A stretch of DNA of 64,000 nt. It comes from Parvibaculum sp963696585. Lineage in GTDB: Bacteria; Pseudomonadota; Alphaproteobacteria; Parvibaculales; Parvibaculaceae. Of this stretch, positions 25,130 to 33,567 are shown piece after piece. The stretch is taken from positions 75,169 to 139,168 of the forward strand of contig CAVOKW010000018.1 of the NCBI GenBank assembly GCA_963696585.1. Reading direction: 5' to 3'. Within the stretch, counting starts at the first letter, position 1. Every line of letters begins with the position of its first letter. The translations under genes were made by a program, and so were the position numbers. The notes under the pieces are model-generated. The model saw nothing but the letters and a program-made list of their open reading frames with translations, was not told the DNA's origin and searched no databases.

Positions 25130-26161
25130 ATGAAACAGACCCAGCCCCCTGAAACCAATGCCTCGCCCGAAGGCGAGCGTATCGCCAAGCTTATCGCGCG
25201 CGCGGGCATCTGCTCGCGTCGAGAAGCTGAAAAGCTGATTGCCGAGGGCAAGGTGAGCGTCAATGGCAAGGTGCTGGACAGTCCGGCGCTGAATGTCACG
25301 GGCCGCGAAAAAATCGTCGTCAATGGCAAGGCCCTGCCTGCGCTCGAACCGACGCGGCTCTGGCGCTATTACAAGCCCGAGGGTCTCGTCACCACGGCGC
25401 GTGACCCGCAAGACCGCCCCACCGTTTTTGACAATCTGCCGCCCGGCGTGCCGCGCGTGGTGTCGGTGGGTCGTCTCGACGTCAATACCGAGGGATTGTT
25501 GCTGCTCACCAATGATGGCGAACTGGCGCGCCTTCTGGAGCTGCCTTCGACCGGCTGGTCGCGGCGCTATCGCGTGCGCGCCTTTGGGGCGGCAACACAA
25601 GAACAGCTCAACAAGCTCAAGGACGGCATCGAAGTCGAAGGCGTGCGCTATGGCGCGATCGAAGCAACGCTCGACAAGGTGCAAGGCTCGAACGTGTGGC
25701 TGACCCTCAGTCTGAAGGAAGGCAAGAACCGTGAAGTCAAGCGCGTGCTCGGCGCGCTTGGCCTGCGCGTCAATCGTTTGATCCGCCTCTCTTATGGTCC
25801 TTTTCAAGTCGCTGATCTTGAGCCCGGCGAGGCGCGACAGGTGCCCAATCGCGTGCTGATGGATCAGCTTGGCGCCCATGCCGACTATTTCCGTCAGAAG
25901 TCCGGCGAGATTGAAGCCGCCGCGCCGCCACGCGCCGGGGTGAAGCCTGCCTATAAGACGTCCATGGCCAAGGCAGGCAGCAAGATGGATGCGAAGCCGG
26001 CAGACAAACCACAGGGCAAGACCCCCGCCAAGACCGCTGCCAAAACGGGCGACAAGTCAGCGTCGACGACCGCCGGAAAAACGCCAGCAGGCAAGACAAC
26101 AGCAAGGCCGCGAACGGCCTCTTCAAGGAGAGCCCATGCGGATCGTCGGCGGGACTTTTAA
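25130..26161 (+). CDS. 23S rRNA pseudouridine synthase, RluB/RsuA family
   Basis: A 343-residue enzyme with an N-terminal S4 RNA-binding domain (ERIAKLIARAGICSRREAEKLIAEG) and the RsuA catalytic domain; the nucleophile is Asp117 in GRLDVNTEG. By length and motif it is most like RluB (U2605 of 23S rRNA). About 90 C-terminal residues form a Lys/Ala/Thr/Pro-rich, disordered basic tail, common in alphaproteobacterial RluB. The last 26 bases overlap rsmD. Confidence 0.92.
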   Translation: MKQTQPPETNASPEGERIAKLIARAGICSRREAEKLIAEGKVSVNGKVLDSPALNVTGREKIVVNGKALPALEPTRLWRYYKPEGLVTTARDPQDRPTVFDNLPPGVPRVVSVGRLDVNTEGLLLLTNDGELARLLELPSTGWSRRYRVRAFGAATQEQLNKLKDGIEVEGVRYGAIEATLDKVQGSNVWLTLSLKEGKNREVKRVLGALGLRVNRLIRLSYGPFQVADLEPGEARQVPNRVLMDQLGAHADYFRQKSGEIEAAAPPRAGVKPAYKTSMAKAGSKMDAKPADKPQGKTPAKTAAKTGDKSASTTAGKTPAGKTTARPRTASSRRAHADRRRDF

Positions 26162-26699
26162 GGGCCGCGCGATTGCCGCGCCGCCCGGCGATATTGTGCG
26201 CCCGACGTCGGATCGGGTGCGCGAGTCGATATTCAACATTCTGATGCATGGCGACTATGCGCTGGAGGGTGCGCGCGTGCTGGATCTCTTTGCAGGCACC
26301 GGCGCGATGGGACTTGAAGCCTTGTCGCGCGGGGCATCCTTTGCCCTCTTTGTGGATGATGAAGCCGAAAGCCGGGCGGCCATTCGCGAGAATGTCGAGG
26401 CGCTGGGTCTGACGGGCCATGCCAAACTTTACAAGCGCGACGCCACCAATCTCGGACCGCGTCCGGGCAGTGTCGGCCCCGCCTTCAATATCGTCTTTGC
26501 CGATCCGCCTTACGGGCGCGACCTTGCAGGCCCCGCGCTCAAAAGTGCATCGGAAGGCGGATGGTTCACTGAGGATGCCATCATCATTGTCGAAGAAGCC
26601 CTGACATCGGACTTTGCCGCGCCTGAGGGCTTTGAGGAAATTGATCGTCGCCGCTATGGCAAAAGCGGTGTCGTGTTTTTGCGCCCGTTAGCTGCCTGA
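26136..26699 (+). CDS. rsmD: 16S rRNA (guanine(966)-N2)-methyltransferase
   Basis: A 187-residue SAM-dependent enzyme that methylates G966 of 16S rRNA. MRIVGGTFKGR at the start, VLDLFAGTGAMGLEALSRGA (SAM site) and the catalytic FADPPYG are all present. The ATG at 26136 follows AAGGAG and lies within the end of the pseudouridine synthase gene. Two rRNA modification genes are therefore co-transcribed here. Confidence 0.95.
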   Translation: MRIVGGTFKGRAIAAPPGDIVRPTSDRVRESIFNILMHGDYALEGARVLDLFAGTGAMGLEALSRGASFALFVDDEAESRAAIRENVEALGLTGHAKLYKRDATNLGPRPGSVGPAFNIVFADPPYGRDLAGPALKSASEGGWFTEDAIIIVEEALTSDFAAPEGFEEIDRRRYGKSGVVFLRPLAA

Positions 26700-26719
26700 A
26701 AGATAGACAGGAAAATCAC

Positions 26720-27580
26720 TTGCCTCTGATTTCGCGATTTTCGAGCCTGGCCCCGCGCTATGACGCGCTGCTTTGTGATGTGTGGGGTGTGCTGCATAAT
26801 GGCAAGCGCGCCTATGATGGCGTGGCTGAGGCGCTGATCACCTATCGCGAGCAGGGCGGACATGTGCTCTTGCTGTCCAATGCGCCGCGCCCATCCGATG
26901 TGCTGCCAACAATCATCGGCCCGCTTGGCATTCCCCCTCATGCCTATGACGGCATCCTCACATCGGGCGATGCGACACGCAGCCATCTTGCGAGCCATGC
27001 CCTTGGCACGGCCTGCTATCACGTCGGACCGGATCGCGACGTTGCGCTTTTCGAGGGCACGGGTGTCATGCGTGTGAGCGAGGCTGAGGCCGCGTTCATT
27101 CTCGTCACCGGTCCCTTTGATGATGAAGTGGAGGGACCGGAAGATTATCGTGCGCCCTTCATGCCGCTTGTCGCGCGCGGATTGCCGCTGATCTGCGCCA
27201 ATCCCGACATCATGGTCGAGCGTGGCTCGAAGATGATCTATTGCGGCGGTGCGCTGGCCCGGCTCTATGGCGAGATGGGCGGCCAGGTGATTTATTTCGG
27301 CAAACCGCATGGTCCGATCTATGACGTCGCCCGGCAAAGGCTGAACGAAATTGCGGGCCGCGTCGTCGCTGATGAACGGGTTCTTGCCATTGGCGACGGG
27401 CTGATGACCGATGTGACCGGGGCCAATGGTCAGGGGCTTGACGTTCTCTTCATCACGGGCGGCATTGCCGCAGCCGATTGTGGGCCAGATCCCGAGCATC
27501 CTGATCCACAACTGGTGCGGGCGCTGCTCGAAAAACACGCCCTGCATGCTGTCGCCGCCATGCCACGTCTGGTCTGGTAA
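26720..27580 (+). CDS. HAD-superfamily hydrolase, subfamily IIA (TIGR01459-like)
   Basis: A 286-residue phosphatase of the NagD/PGP-like group. The nucleophile motif is DALLCDVWGVLHNG (two Asp residues become D and D/W in this family: DxWGV), followed by VLLLSNAPRP (motif II) and IGDGLMTDVTGANGQGLD (motif IV). This branch is mostly found in Alphaproteobacteria and its substrate is unknown. The start codon is TTG at 26720 with CAGGAAAA upstream. Confidence 0.88.
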   Translation: MPLISRFSSLAPRYDALLCDVWGVLHNGKRAYDGVAEALITYREQGGHVLLLSNAPRPSDVLPTIIGPLGIPPHAYDGILTSGDATRSHLASHALGTACYHVGPDRDVALFEGTGVMRVSEAEAAFILVTGPFDDEVEGPEDYRAPFMPLVARGLPLICANPDIMVERGSKMIYCGGALARLYGEMGGQVIYFGKPHGPIYDVARQRLNEIAGRVVADERVLAIGDGLMTDVTGANGQGLDVLFITGGIAAADCGPDPEHPDPQLVRALLEKHALHAVAAMPRLVW

Positions 27581-27679
27581 CGTGTCAGTTGTGTTTCCCC
27601 CGGATAATGGCGCGGCTTGACGCCCCCCTGCCGATCCGCCATCCATGAGTTCCTGCCCAAAACGGACCCGCAATTCGCC

Positions 27680-28654
27680 ATGAAGATCATCCGCCACTTT
27701 GACAATGTCCCGATCGCGCTGAAAGGCGCCGTGCTGGCGCTTGGCAATTTTGACGGGGTGCATCTGGGTCATCAAAAGGTGATTGGCGAGGCGCGCCGCG
27801 TGGCCGAGGAACTCGATGTGCCGCTCGGCGTTTTGGTGTTTGAACCGCATCCGCGCCAGTATTTCGCGCCTGACGCACCCTTTTTTCGCCTGACACCGTT
27901 TCGCGCCAAGGCCCGTCTGCTTGAAAGCCTCGGCGTTGATCTTCTGGTCGCGCTGCCCTTTGATGCCGCCATGGCACAGCGACCCGCTGAAGAATTCGTA
28001 TTTGACGTGCTGGTCCATGGGCTTCATGCGACACATGTCGTTGCGGGCTATGACTTTCATTTCGGCAAGGGACGCGGTGGCGATGCCGTTGCGCTTGCCT
28101 ATTTCGGTGAAATGGAGGGCTTTGGCGTGACGATCGTGGCCGCAGCGCGTGATGGCGAGACGGCGATTTCCTCAACCCAGGTGCGTGAGTGTCTTGTCGC
28201 TGGCAAGCCGCGCGCGGCCGCCAGTCTTCTGGGGCATTGGTGGAGCGTTGAGGGCCATGTGCAGCAGGGTGATCAGCGCGGGCGCACGATTGGCTTTGCC
28301 ACGGCCAATCTGCCGCTGTCCGATCATGTCAATCCGGCCTTCGGCGTTTATGCCGTGCTGATTGAAATTGAAGATGGTCCCCATCGGGGTCATTACAAAG
28401 GTGTTGCCAATGTCGGCAAGCGACCGACATTCAATAAAGGCGATGTGCTGCTGGAGGTCCATATTCTTGACTTCGCGGGTGACATCTATGGCGCTCACGT
28501 CAGCGTCTGCCTGATCGAGTTCCTTCGGCCTGAACAAAAGTTTGACGGGCTCGATAGCCTCAAGGCGCAGATCGCACGTGACAGCGACAAGGCGCGCGCT
28601 GTTTTGGCCAGCCTGCCGGACGCGCCCAAAGCCTTGATGCAGCATGAGCCTTGA
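27680..28654 (+). CDS. ribF: Bifunctional riboflavin kinase/FAD synthetase
   Basis: A 324-residue enzyme that makes FMN and then FAD. The N-terminal adenylyltransferase domain has ALGNFDGVHLGHQKVI and ISSTQVRECL; the C-terminal flavokinase domain has GRTIGFATANL and GVANVGKRPTF. ATG 27680 (MKIIRHF) is the family start. The stop codon lies in a 17-bp tandem duplication that also contains the next gene's start (see repeat at 28634). Confidence 0.95.
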   Translation: MKIIRHFDNVPIALKGAVLALGNFDGVHLGHQKVIGEARRVAEELDVPLGVLVFEPHPRQYFAPDAPFFRLTPFRAKARLLESLGVDLLVALPFDAAMAQRPAEEFVFDVLVHGLHATHVVAGYDFHFGKGRGGDAVALAYFGEMEGFGVTIVAAARDGETAISSTQVRECLVAGKPRAAASLLGHWWSVEGHVQQGDQRGRTIGFATANLPLSDHVNPAFGVYAVLIEIEDGPHRGHYKGVANVGKRPTFNKGDVLLEVHILDFAGDIYGAHVSVCLIEFLRPEQKFDGLDSLKAQIARDSDKARAVLASLPDAPKALMQHEP

Positions 28655-28674
28655 TGCAGCATGAGCCTTGATGC
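28634..28674. repeat. 17-bp tandem duplication at the ribF/methyltransferase junction
   Basis: TTGATGCAGCATGAGCC occurs twice in direct succession (28634-28650, 28651-28667), followed by a third partial copy (TTGATGC). The second copy supplies the start ATGAGCCTTGATGC of the downstream gene. Removing one copy would make the two genes overlap by a few bases, so the ancestor probably had overlapping genes. Confidence 0.85.
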
Positions 28675-29326
28675 GCCGCTCACCGACCATCGCCAGTTCA
28701 TTCTCGACAATACGCTGCTGCATGAGCCGCCTCTGGTGCCGGAGATCAGGCTGCATCTGGCGAGCGAAATCGTGCCGATCTGGCAGATGACGGAAGAGGA
28801 ACTGGCGCAGAATGGCCTGCCGCCGCCCTTTTGGGCCTTTGCCTGGGCCGGTGGTCAGGCGCTGTCGCGCTATATAATGGATAACAGTTCAGTTGTTACT
28901 GGCAAAACTGTGCTCGATTTCGGGGCCGGCTCCGGCATGGTCGGAATCGCGGCTCTTAAAGCGAATGCAAGTTCAGTTCTTAGCGCGGATATTGATGCCT
29001 TTGCCATTGCGGCCTGCAAGCTCAATGCGGAAGTGAATAAAGTTTCACTTCTTGTTACCTGTGATGACATCATCGGATCGGATCAAGGCTGGGACGTCGT
29101 CCTCGTGGGTGATATGTGCTATGAGCAGCCTTTGTCCCAAAGGATTGAAATCTGGCTTCGCAGCTTGGTGGCGCGGGGAGCCCTTGTTTTGATAGGTGAT
29201 CCGGGCCGCACCTATCTGCCCAGGCATGGCATGGAGAAAATTGTCGCCTATGCCGTCAAGACGACGCGCGAACTCGAAGACATGGATGTGCGCAATACCA
29301 GTGTCTGGCGACTCCTGGAAAAATGA
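28661..29326 (+). CDS. ETF-beta lysine methyltransferase-like protein
   Basis: A 221-residue class I SAM methyltransferase. VLDFGAGSGMVGIAAL is the SAM site and VVLVGDMCYEQPL the catalytic-side motif; PPFWAFAWAGGQALSRY upstream of the SAM site is typical of the ETFBKMT/PrmA-like group. Bacterial members methylate the beta subunit of electron transfer flavoprotein, the acceptor for acyl-CoA dehydrogenases. The middle third is less GC-rich than the neighbours. It follows ribF, which supplies FAD. Ribosomal or other protein substrates cannot be excluded. Confidence 0.8.
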   Translation: MSLDAPLTDHRQFILDNTLLHEPPLVPEIRLHLASEIVPIWQMTEEELAQNGLPPPFWAFAWAGGQALSRYIMDNSSVVTGKTVLDFGAGSGMVGIAALKANASSVLSADIDAFAIAACKLNAEVNKVSLLVTCDDIIGSDQGWDVVLVGDMCYEQPLSQRIEIWLRSLVARGALVLIGDPGRTYLPRHGMEKIVAYAVKTTRELEDMDVRNTSVWRLLEK

Positions 29327-29360
29327 ACCCTTGTTCATTACAATTGTGAATCATTATTCA
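29324..29360. promoter_or_regulatory. Two TGAA-N6-TTCA boxes upstream of the enoyl-CoA hydratase gene
   Basis: Box C (29324-29337) lies within the perfect inverted repeat ATGAAC-CCTT-GTTCAT, and box D (29347-29360) is TGAATCATTATTCA. Centres are 23 bp apart. The pattern equals the pair in front of tetR at 18547-18579. The region around 29330-29450 is clearly AT-richer than its flanks, which fits a promoter. The upstream box overlaps the stop codon of the methyltransferase gene. Confidence 0.55.
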
Positions 29361-29539
29361 TGGTAATGTCGATATCACGCCTTATAAATGAATCACGATT
29401 TCTCTCATTAAGACTGGATCGTTTTCTCACATCGCAAGCCTATGAATGAACAGAAGTCAGGCTGATTTTCGCTCCCGTCCTGGCGGGAGAGCCCCTAAGC
29501 TCCATTCCAAAAGAGAACCTGATTTTCGGGAGCGAGACG

Positions 29540-30328
29540 ATGACCGCGTTTATCCAGACCAGCATTGAAAATGGCGTCTTGACGCTCACCATGAACCGGC
29601 CCGACAAGAAAAATGCCCTGACCGAGGCCATGTATGCCGCCCTGGCAGATGGTCTTGAAGAGGCCGAGCGCAATCCGGCCATTCGTGTGATCCTGATCCT
29701 GGCCAATGGCGATGCCTTCACCGCTGGCAATGATTTGAGCGACTTTGCCGCCCAGGGATCAAAGCCCGCCGAAACAACACCGGGCAATGAATTGCGTCCC
29801 GTCGAACGGTTTCTCCAGGGCATCGCCTCGGCGCGCAAGCCCCTTGTCGCGGGTGTGAATGGCCTTGCTGTCGGGGTCGGCGTCACCATGCTTCTGCATT
29901 GCGACCTTGCCTATGCCGGGAAAAGCGCAACCTTCGCCATGCCCTTCGTCAATCTGGGCCTCGTGCCGGAAGCCGGTTCGTCCTATCTCCTGCCGCGCCT
30001 TGTCGGTCAACAGAGGGCATCGGAACTCTTCCTGCTCGGCAAGAAAATCGATGCGGACAAAGCCGAGAATATCGGTCTTGTTGCCGATGTTGTGGCAGAT
30101 GACAAATTGCGTGAGACAGCCATAGCCGCCGCACGGACGCTCGCCGCCAAGGCCCCCAAGGCCGTTCTCGCCACCAAGGCGCTGCTGCGGGATGCCGAGC
30201 GGGAGACGGTTGCAAACGTCATAAAAGCGGAAGGCGAGATCTTTGCCGCCCAGTTGCGCTCGGCGGAAGTCAAAGAGGCGATCAGCGCCTTTTTTGAAAA
30301 GCGCGCGCCCGACTTCTCCAAGGTCTGA
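29540..30328 (+). CDS. Enoyl-CoA hydratase/isomerase family protein
   Basis: A 262-residue crotonase-fold protein. NGDAFTAGNDLSDF is the first oxyanion-hole segment and MPFVNLGLVPEAGSSYLLPRLVG carries the second glutamate (VPEAGSS), so it has at least one catalytic acid in the usual place. It could hydrate enoyl-CoA or isomerise double bonds. It has its own upstream region with two operator-like boxes. No partner dehydrogenase or thiolase is adjacent. Confidence 0.9.
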   Translation: MTAFIQTSIENGVLTLTMNRPDKKNALTEAMYAALADGLEEAERNPAIRVILILANGDAFTAGNDLSDFAAQGSKPAETTPGNELRPVERFLQGIASARKPLVAGVNGLAVGVGVTMLLHCDLAYAGKSATFAMPFVNLGLVPEAGSSYLLPRLVGQQRASELFLLGKKIDADKAENIGLVADVVADDKLRETAIAAARTLAAKAPKAVLATKALLRDAERETVANVIKAEGEIFAAQLRSAEVKEAISAFFEKRAPDFSKV

Positions 30329-30421
30329 ACTTTCAGGGGGGGCGCGATCACAAAAGCATGACCGGGTGCCTGTCGATTGCGCCTTGAGAGGCGACAGGTG
30401 CATCCGACAGGCGCATCCGAC

Positions 30422-30733
30422 ATGTGCCTCACGCCAAAACCGGGCAAAACGCCCCCATCCTTCCCGGATACGGAAACAACCTTCGATGAATTGAAGACGC
30501 GCCTCGCCAAGACGGTCGCTTACACCAAGACCGCAACACCGGCGCAGATTGATGGCAGTGAAGACAAGGAGATCGTGCTGAAAATTGGCGGCAATGACCT
30601 GAAACTCAAGGGCCAGCCCTATTTCCTGCATTTCTTCCTGCCGAACTTCATGTTCCACGCCGCAACCGCCTATAACGTGCTGCGTCATGTCGGCGTGCCG
30701 CTTGGCAAGCGCGATTTCATCGGTTCGTTCTGA
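30422..30733 (+). pseudogene. Truncated DUF1993 family protein
   Basis: The 103-residue frame matches only the C-terminal part of DUF1993 proteins (FPDTETTFDELKTRLAKTV, then FFLPNFMFHAATAYNVLRH and GVPLGKRDFIG). The family is normally about 165-170 residues long, and the N-terminal half is missing; the DNA upstream (30330-30420) has repetitive ATCCGACAGG-like sequence and no remaining homology. A truncated but expressed protein is possible, but a remnant is more likely. Confidence 0.65.
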
Positions 30734-30756
30734 TTTTCATTTGCGCGCAGATGTCA

Positions 30757-30774
30757 CCCCGGGCTCGCCCGGGG
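30757..30774. terminator. GC-rich hairpin between convergent genes
   Basis: Perfect 8-bp arms CCCCGGGC and GCCCGGGG around a 2-nt loop, in the 62-bp gap between the DUF1993 remnant (plus) and the DUF6101-like gene (minus). It may act as a bidirectional transcription stop or be a REP-type element; no T tract follows. Confidence 0.4.
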
Positions 30775-30795
30775 GTGGAACGGCGCAAGCCGATG

Positions 30796-31416
30796 CTAAA
30801 GCCCGCTGATCGCCCGATAGGCGATGGGTCTGGCCCCTGCGCTCAGGCGCTGGGGAAAGAGCCGCGGCATGCCTGTTGCGCCAAAGCTCATGGGCCGACG
30901 ATTGGACAGGGGATTGGCGCCCGAATGGGGCTGAGGCGTGTCGATACGCAGTGAACCCAAGCGGCGCTCCGCTTCGCGCAAGGCGCCATCCTGATCTTCC
31001 AGAAGCAAGGGCCGTCCGAGGGCACGGCCCCAGGCGCGCCAGCGAGCAGCCGCATCGGCGCCATCAAAGGAGGCATGCAACGTCACCGAGCGGCGATCAT
31101 CGGTTGCATGCAGCAGATCAACAAGAATGACGGGCGCTTCACCGCTCGCATCGCGCCAGGCAACGCGAAGGGCAATGCCGCGAAAGGCGCTGACTGGTTC
31201 TGACCAGTGAAAGAGACCGAAAATGGGCGAGGAATCCGTCGCCTTGACCGCATCACGATAAATCGTGGCATAGCGGATGAAGCCCACTACACGCGAAAGC
31301 AGGACCGTCGGACGAATGACCAGTTGCGCAGGCAGATTGAAGGGATCGGCGTCGATCTCGCCATCACTCCAGCGTTTGCGCTTCTGGCCTCTGCCCAACG
31401 CCAGACCCATCGTCAT
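30796..31416 (-). CDS. DUF6101-like protein
   Basis: A 206-residue soluble protein. Segments such as ADPFNLPAQLVI near the start, RWRAWGRALGRPLLLEDQDGA, and LGSLRIDTPQPHSG followed by RRPMSF resemble DUF6101, a family restricted to Rhizobiales. Function unknown. It is divergent from ubiD, the usual neighbour of this family. The start could also be the ATG six bases downstream. Confidence 0.7.
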   Translation of the reverse strand: MTMGLALGRGQKRKRWSDGEIDADPFNLPAQLVIRPTVLLSRVVGFIRYATIYRDAVKATDSSPIFGLFHWSEPVSAFRGIALRVAWRDASGEAPVILVDLLHATDDRRSVTLHASFDGADAAARWRAWGRALGRPLLLEDQDGALREAERRLGSLRIDTPQPHSGANPLSNRRPMSFGATGMPRLFPQRLSAGARPIAYRAISGL

Positions 31417-31563
31417 CTCCCGAAACTCATATGGCGTTCAAGACGCCTGACACGATCAGGCCCGAGACTAGTCCCTGTGTGGTTGGCAATGGATTAACGA
31501 ATGGACCCGAATGGGTCGAATTGAGACTGATTTGGCAGAAGCGCGCGATTCCGGCATTCTGCG

Positions 31564-31588
31564 CCCATCGCCCATCGCCCATCGCCCA
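31564..31588. repeat. Short tandem repeat upstream of ubiD
   Basis: CCCATCG is repeated three times plus a partial copy, ending 30 bp before the ubiD start. Such a 7-bp microsatellite could vary in number by slippage, but it lies upstream of the ribosome-binding region, so an effect on expression is only a possibility. Confidence 0.7.
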
Positions 31589-31617
31589 AACGTCAAGACC
31601 GCCCGCAAGGATTTTCA

Positions 31618-33144
31618 ATGCCCTATAGCTCGCTGCGTGATTTTCTGGCCAGGCTTGAATCCGAGGGCGACCTCATTCGCGTCCGCGAGCCGGTTTCGAC
31701 CGTATTGGAGATGACGGAAATCCAGACGCGGTTGCTGGCGGAAGGCGGGCCTGCGGTGCTGTTTGAAAAAGCCGTGATGCCGGATGGCTCGCCCTCGCCC
31801 ATGCCTGTGCTGGTCAATCTTTTCGGCACGGTTGAGCGCGTGGCGCAGGCCGTGACCATGGGCGGCATTGAGCGGCGCAAGGCGAAAGATTTGCGCATTG
31901 TCGGCGAGACGCTTGCCTTCTTGCGCCAGCCAGAACCGCCAGGCGGCTTTCGCGAGGCCTTTGAAATGCTGCCGCTGCTGCGCACGGTCATGGCGATGAA
32001 GCCGAAGACGGTTTCTTCCGCGCCCTGTCAGGAGGTCGTGCTCAAAGGCGCCGACATTGATCTGACCAAATTGCCGGTCCAGAGCTGCTGGCCGGGCGAA
32101 CCGGCGCCGCTGATCACCTGGCCGCTGATCGTCACCAAAGGCCCCTCCACCTCGCGCGAGGATGACTATAATCTCGGCATCTATCGGATGCAGGTGCTCG
32201 GCCCCGACAGGACCATCATGCGCTGGCTTGCCCATCGTGGTGGCGCGCAGCACCATCGCCGCTGGAAGAATGAAAAGCGCGAGCCGCTGCCTGCGGCCGT
32301 TGTGATCGGTGCCGATCCCGGCACGATTCTCGCCGCTGTGACGCCGGTGCCGGACACGCTCAGCGAATATCAGTTTGCCGGATTGCTGCGCGGCGAGAAG
32401 GTTGAGCTTGTCGATTGCAAGACCGTGCCGCTCAAGGTGCCCGCGCAAGCCGAAATCATCATCGAGGGTCATGTCTCGCTTGATGAGTATGAAGATGAAG
32501 GCCCTTATGGCGATCACACGGGCTATTACAATTCGGTCGAGAAGTTTCCTGTCTTCACGGTGAGCGCCATCACCATGCGCCGCGATCCGATTTATCTTTC
32601 GACCTTCACAGGTCGGCCACCGGATGAACCTTCGGTGCTGGGCGAAGCGCTGAATGAAGTTTTCATTCCGCTCATTCAGCAGCAATTCCCCGAGATCGTC
32701 GATTTCTGGTTGCCGCCGGAAGGCTGCTCCTATCGCATCGCTGTCATCTCGATGAAGAAGGCCTATCCCGGCCATGCCAAGCGCGTGATGATGGGGGCGT
32801 GGTCGTACTTACGCCAGTTCATGTACACGAAATGGATCATCGTTGTGGACGACGATATCGATGCGCGGGACTGGAAGGACGTGATGTGGGCGGTCAGCAC
32901 ACGCATGGACCCGGTGCGCGACGTGACGCTGATTGAAAACACGCCGATTGATTATCTCGACTTTGCCTCACCCGAGTCCGGGCTTGGCGGCAAGATCGGC
33001 CTTGATGCGACCAATAAATGGCCGCCCGAAACGAAGCGCGAATGGGGCGAGAAAATCCGCATGGATCAGAGCGTCATCGACGAGGTGACGCGCAAATGGT
33101 CAAGCCTCGGCCTGCCCGGCACCGGCAAACCGATCTGGAAGTGA
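31618..33144 (+). CDS. ubiD: UbiD family 3-octaprenyl-4-hydroxybenzoate carboxy-lyase
   Basis: A 508-residue prenylated-FMN-dependent decarboxylase of ubiquinone synthesis. NLGIYRMQV, PEPPGGFREAF, the E-x-P catalytic region (DEYEDEGPYGDHTGYYN) and the C-terminal KWIIVVDDDIDARDWKDV are typical. The product removes the carboxyl group left after UbiA prenylation. No ubiX (FMN prenyltransferase) is seen in the window. Confidence 0.95.
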   Translation: MPYSSLRDFLARLESEGDLIRVREPVSTVLEMTEIQTRLLAEGGPAVLFEKAVMPDGSPSPMPVLVNLFGTVERVAQAVTMGGIERRKAKDLRIVGETLAFLRQPEPPGGFREAFEMLPLLRTVMAMKPKTVSSAPCQEVVLKGADIDLTKLPVQSCWPGEPAPLITWPLIVTKGPSTSREDDYNLGIYRMQVLGPDRTIMRWLAHRGGAQHHRRWKNEKREPLPAAVVIGADPGTILAAVTPVPDTLSEYQFAGLLRGEKVELVDCKTVPLKVPAQAEIIIEGHVSLDEYEDEGPYGDHTGYYNSVEKFPVFTVSAITMRRDPIYLSTFTGRPPDEPSVLGEALNEVFIPLIQQQFPEIVDFWLPPEGCSYRIAVISMKKAYPGHAKRVMMGAWSYLRQFMYTKWIIVVDDDIDARDWKDVMWAVSTRMDPVRDVTLIENTPIDYLDFASPESGLGGKIGLDATNKWPPETKREWGEKIRMDQSVIDEVTRKWSSLGLPGTGKPIWK

Positions 33145-33150
33145 GGCGGC

Positions 33151-33489
33151 TCACTTGAGGCTGAGTTTCAGGCTATCAACATCGTCTGATATCAACAGCG
33201 TTTCATGAATGTCTGAAATCGGTTCGTTCAGATATTTTTCCCGGAACAGTCTTTTGATCTCACCGCGATTTTCCTTGAAAACTTTCAACGCGGCTTTGCT
33301 GTCATGTTTTTCAAGTCCAAAATGATCTGCCAGCGCCGCCATGCTGATGCTGCATTGATGCGATTTTCCCGACGACATAGCCAAATCAAAGACCACATCC
33401 CGGTTTGAATCGTAACGCGGGGGCGTTTCATCTTTTGTTGCGACTGATATCGTCCGGTGCGGGGCAATATCGACATCACCCGTTTGCAA
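33151..33489 (-). CDS. Hypothetical protein, DUF1488-like
   Basis: A 112-residue protein whose pattern (YDSNRDVVFDL, then CSISMAALADHFGL and FKENRGEIKRLFREKY) resembles the small DUF1488 proteins of Rhizobiales, although similarity is weak. Base composition is AT-richer than in the neighbouring genes. The only plausible start in the open frame is TTG at 33489, so the N-terminus is uncertain. It is convergent with ubiD by 6 bp. Confidence 0.5.
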   Translation of the reverse strand: MQTGDVDIAPHRTISVATKDETPPRYDSNRDVVFDLAMSSGKSHQCSISMAALADHFGLEKHDSKAALKVFKENRGEIKRLFREKYLNEPISDIHETLLISDDVDSLKLSLK

Positions 33490-33567
33490 GGCTGCCGCCG
33501 ACAGGCGCGCGCCCCATCATCCCGGACAAAGGTTTGCAGGCACCCCGCCTTATCCTAGATTACTGGC

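Noticed and set aside
24551..25879. 442-codon minus-strand frame containing tadA
   Set aside because: The first 280 codons are antisense to the pseudouridine synthase; tadA begins at 25039 or 24991.
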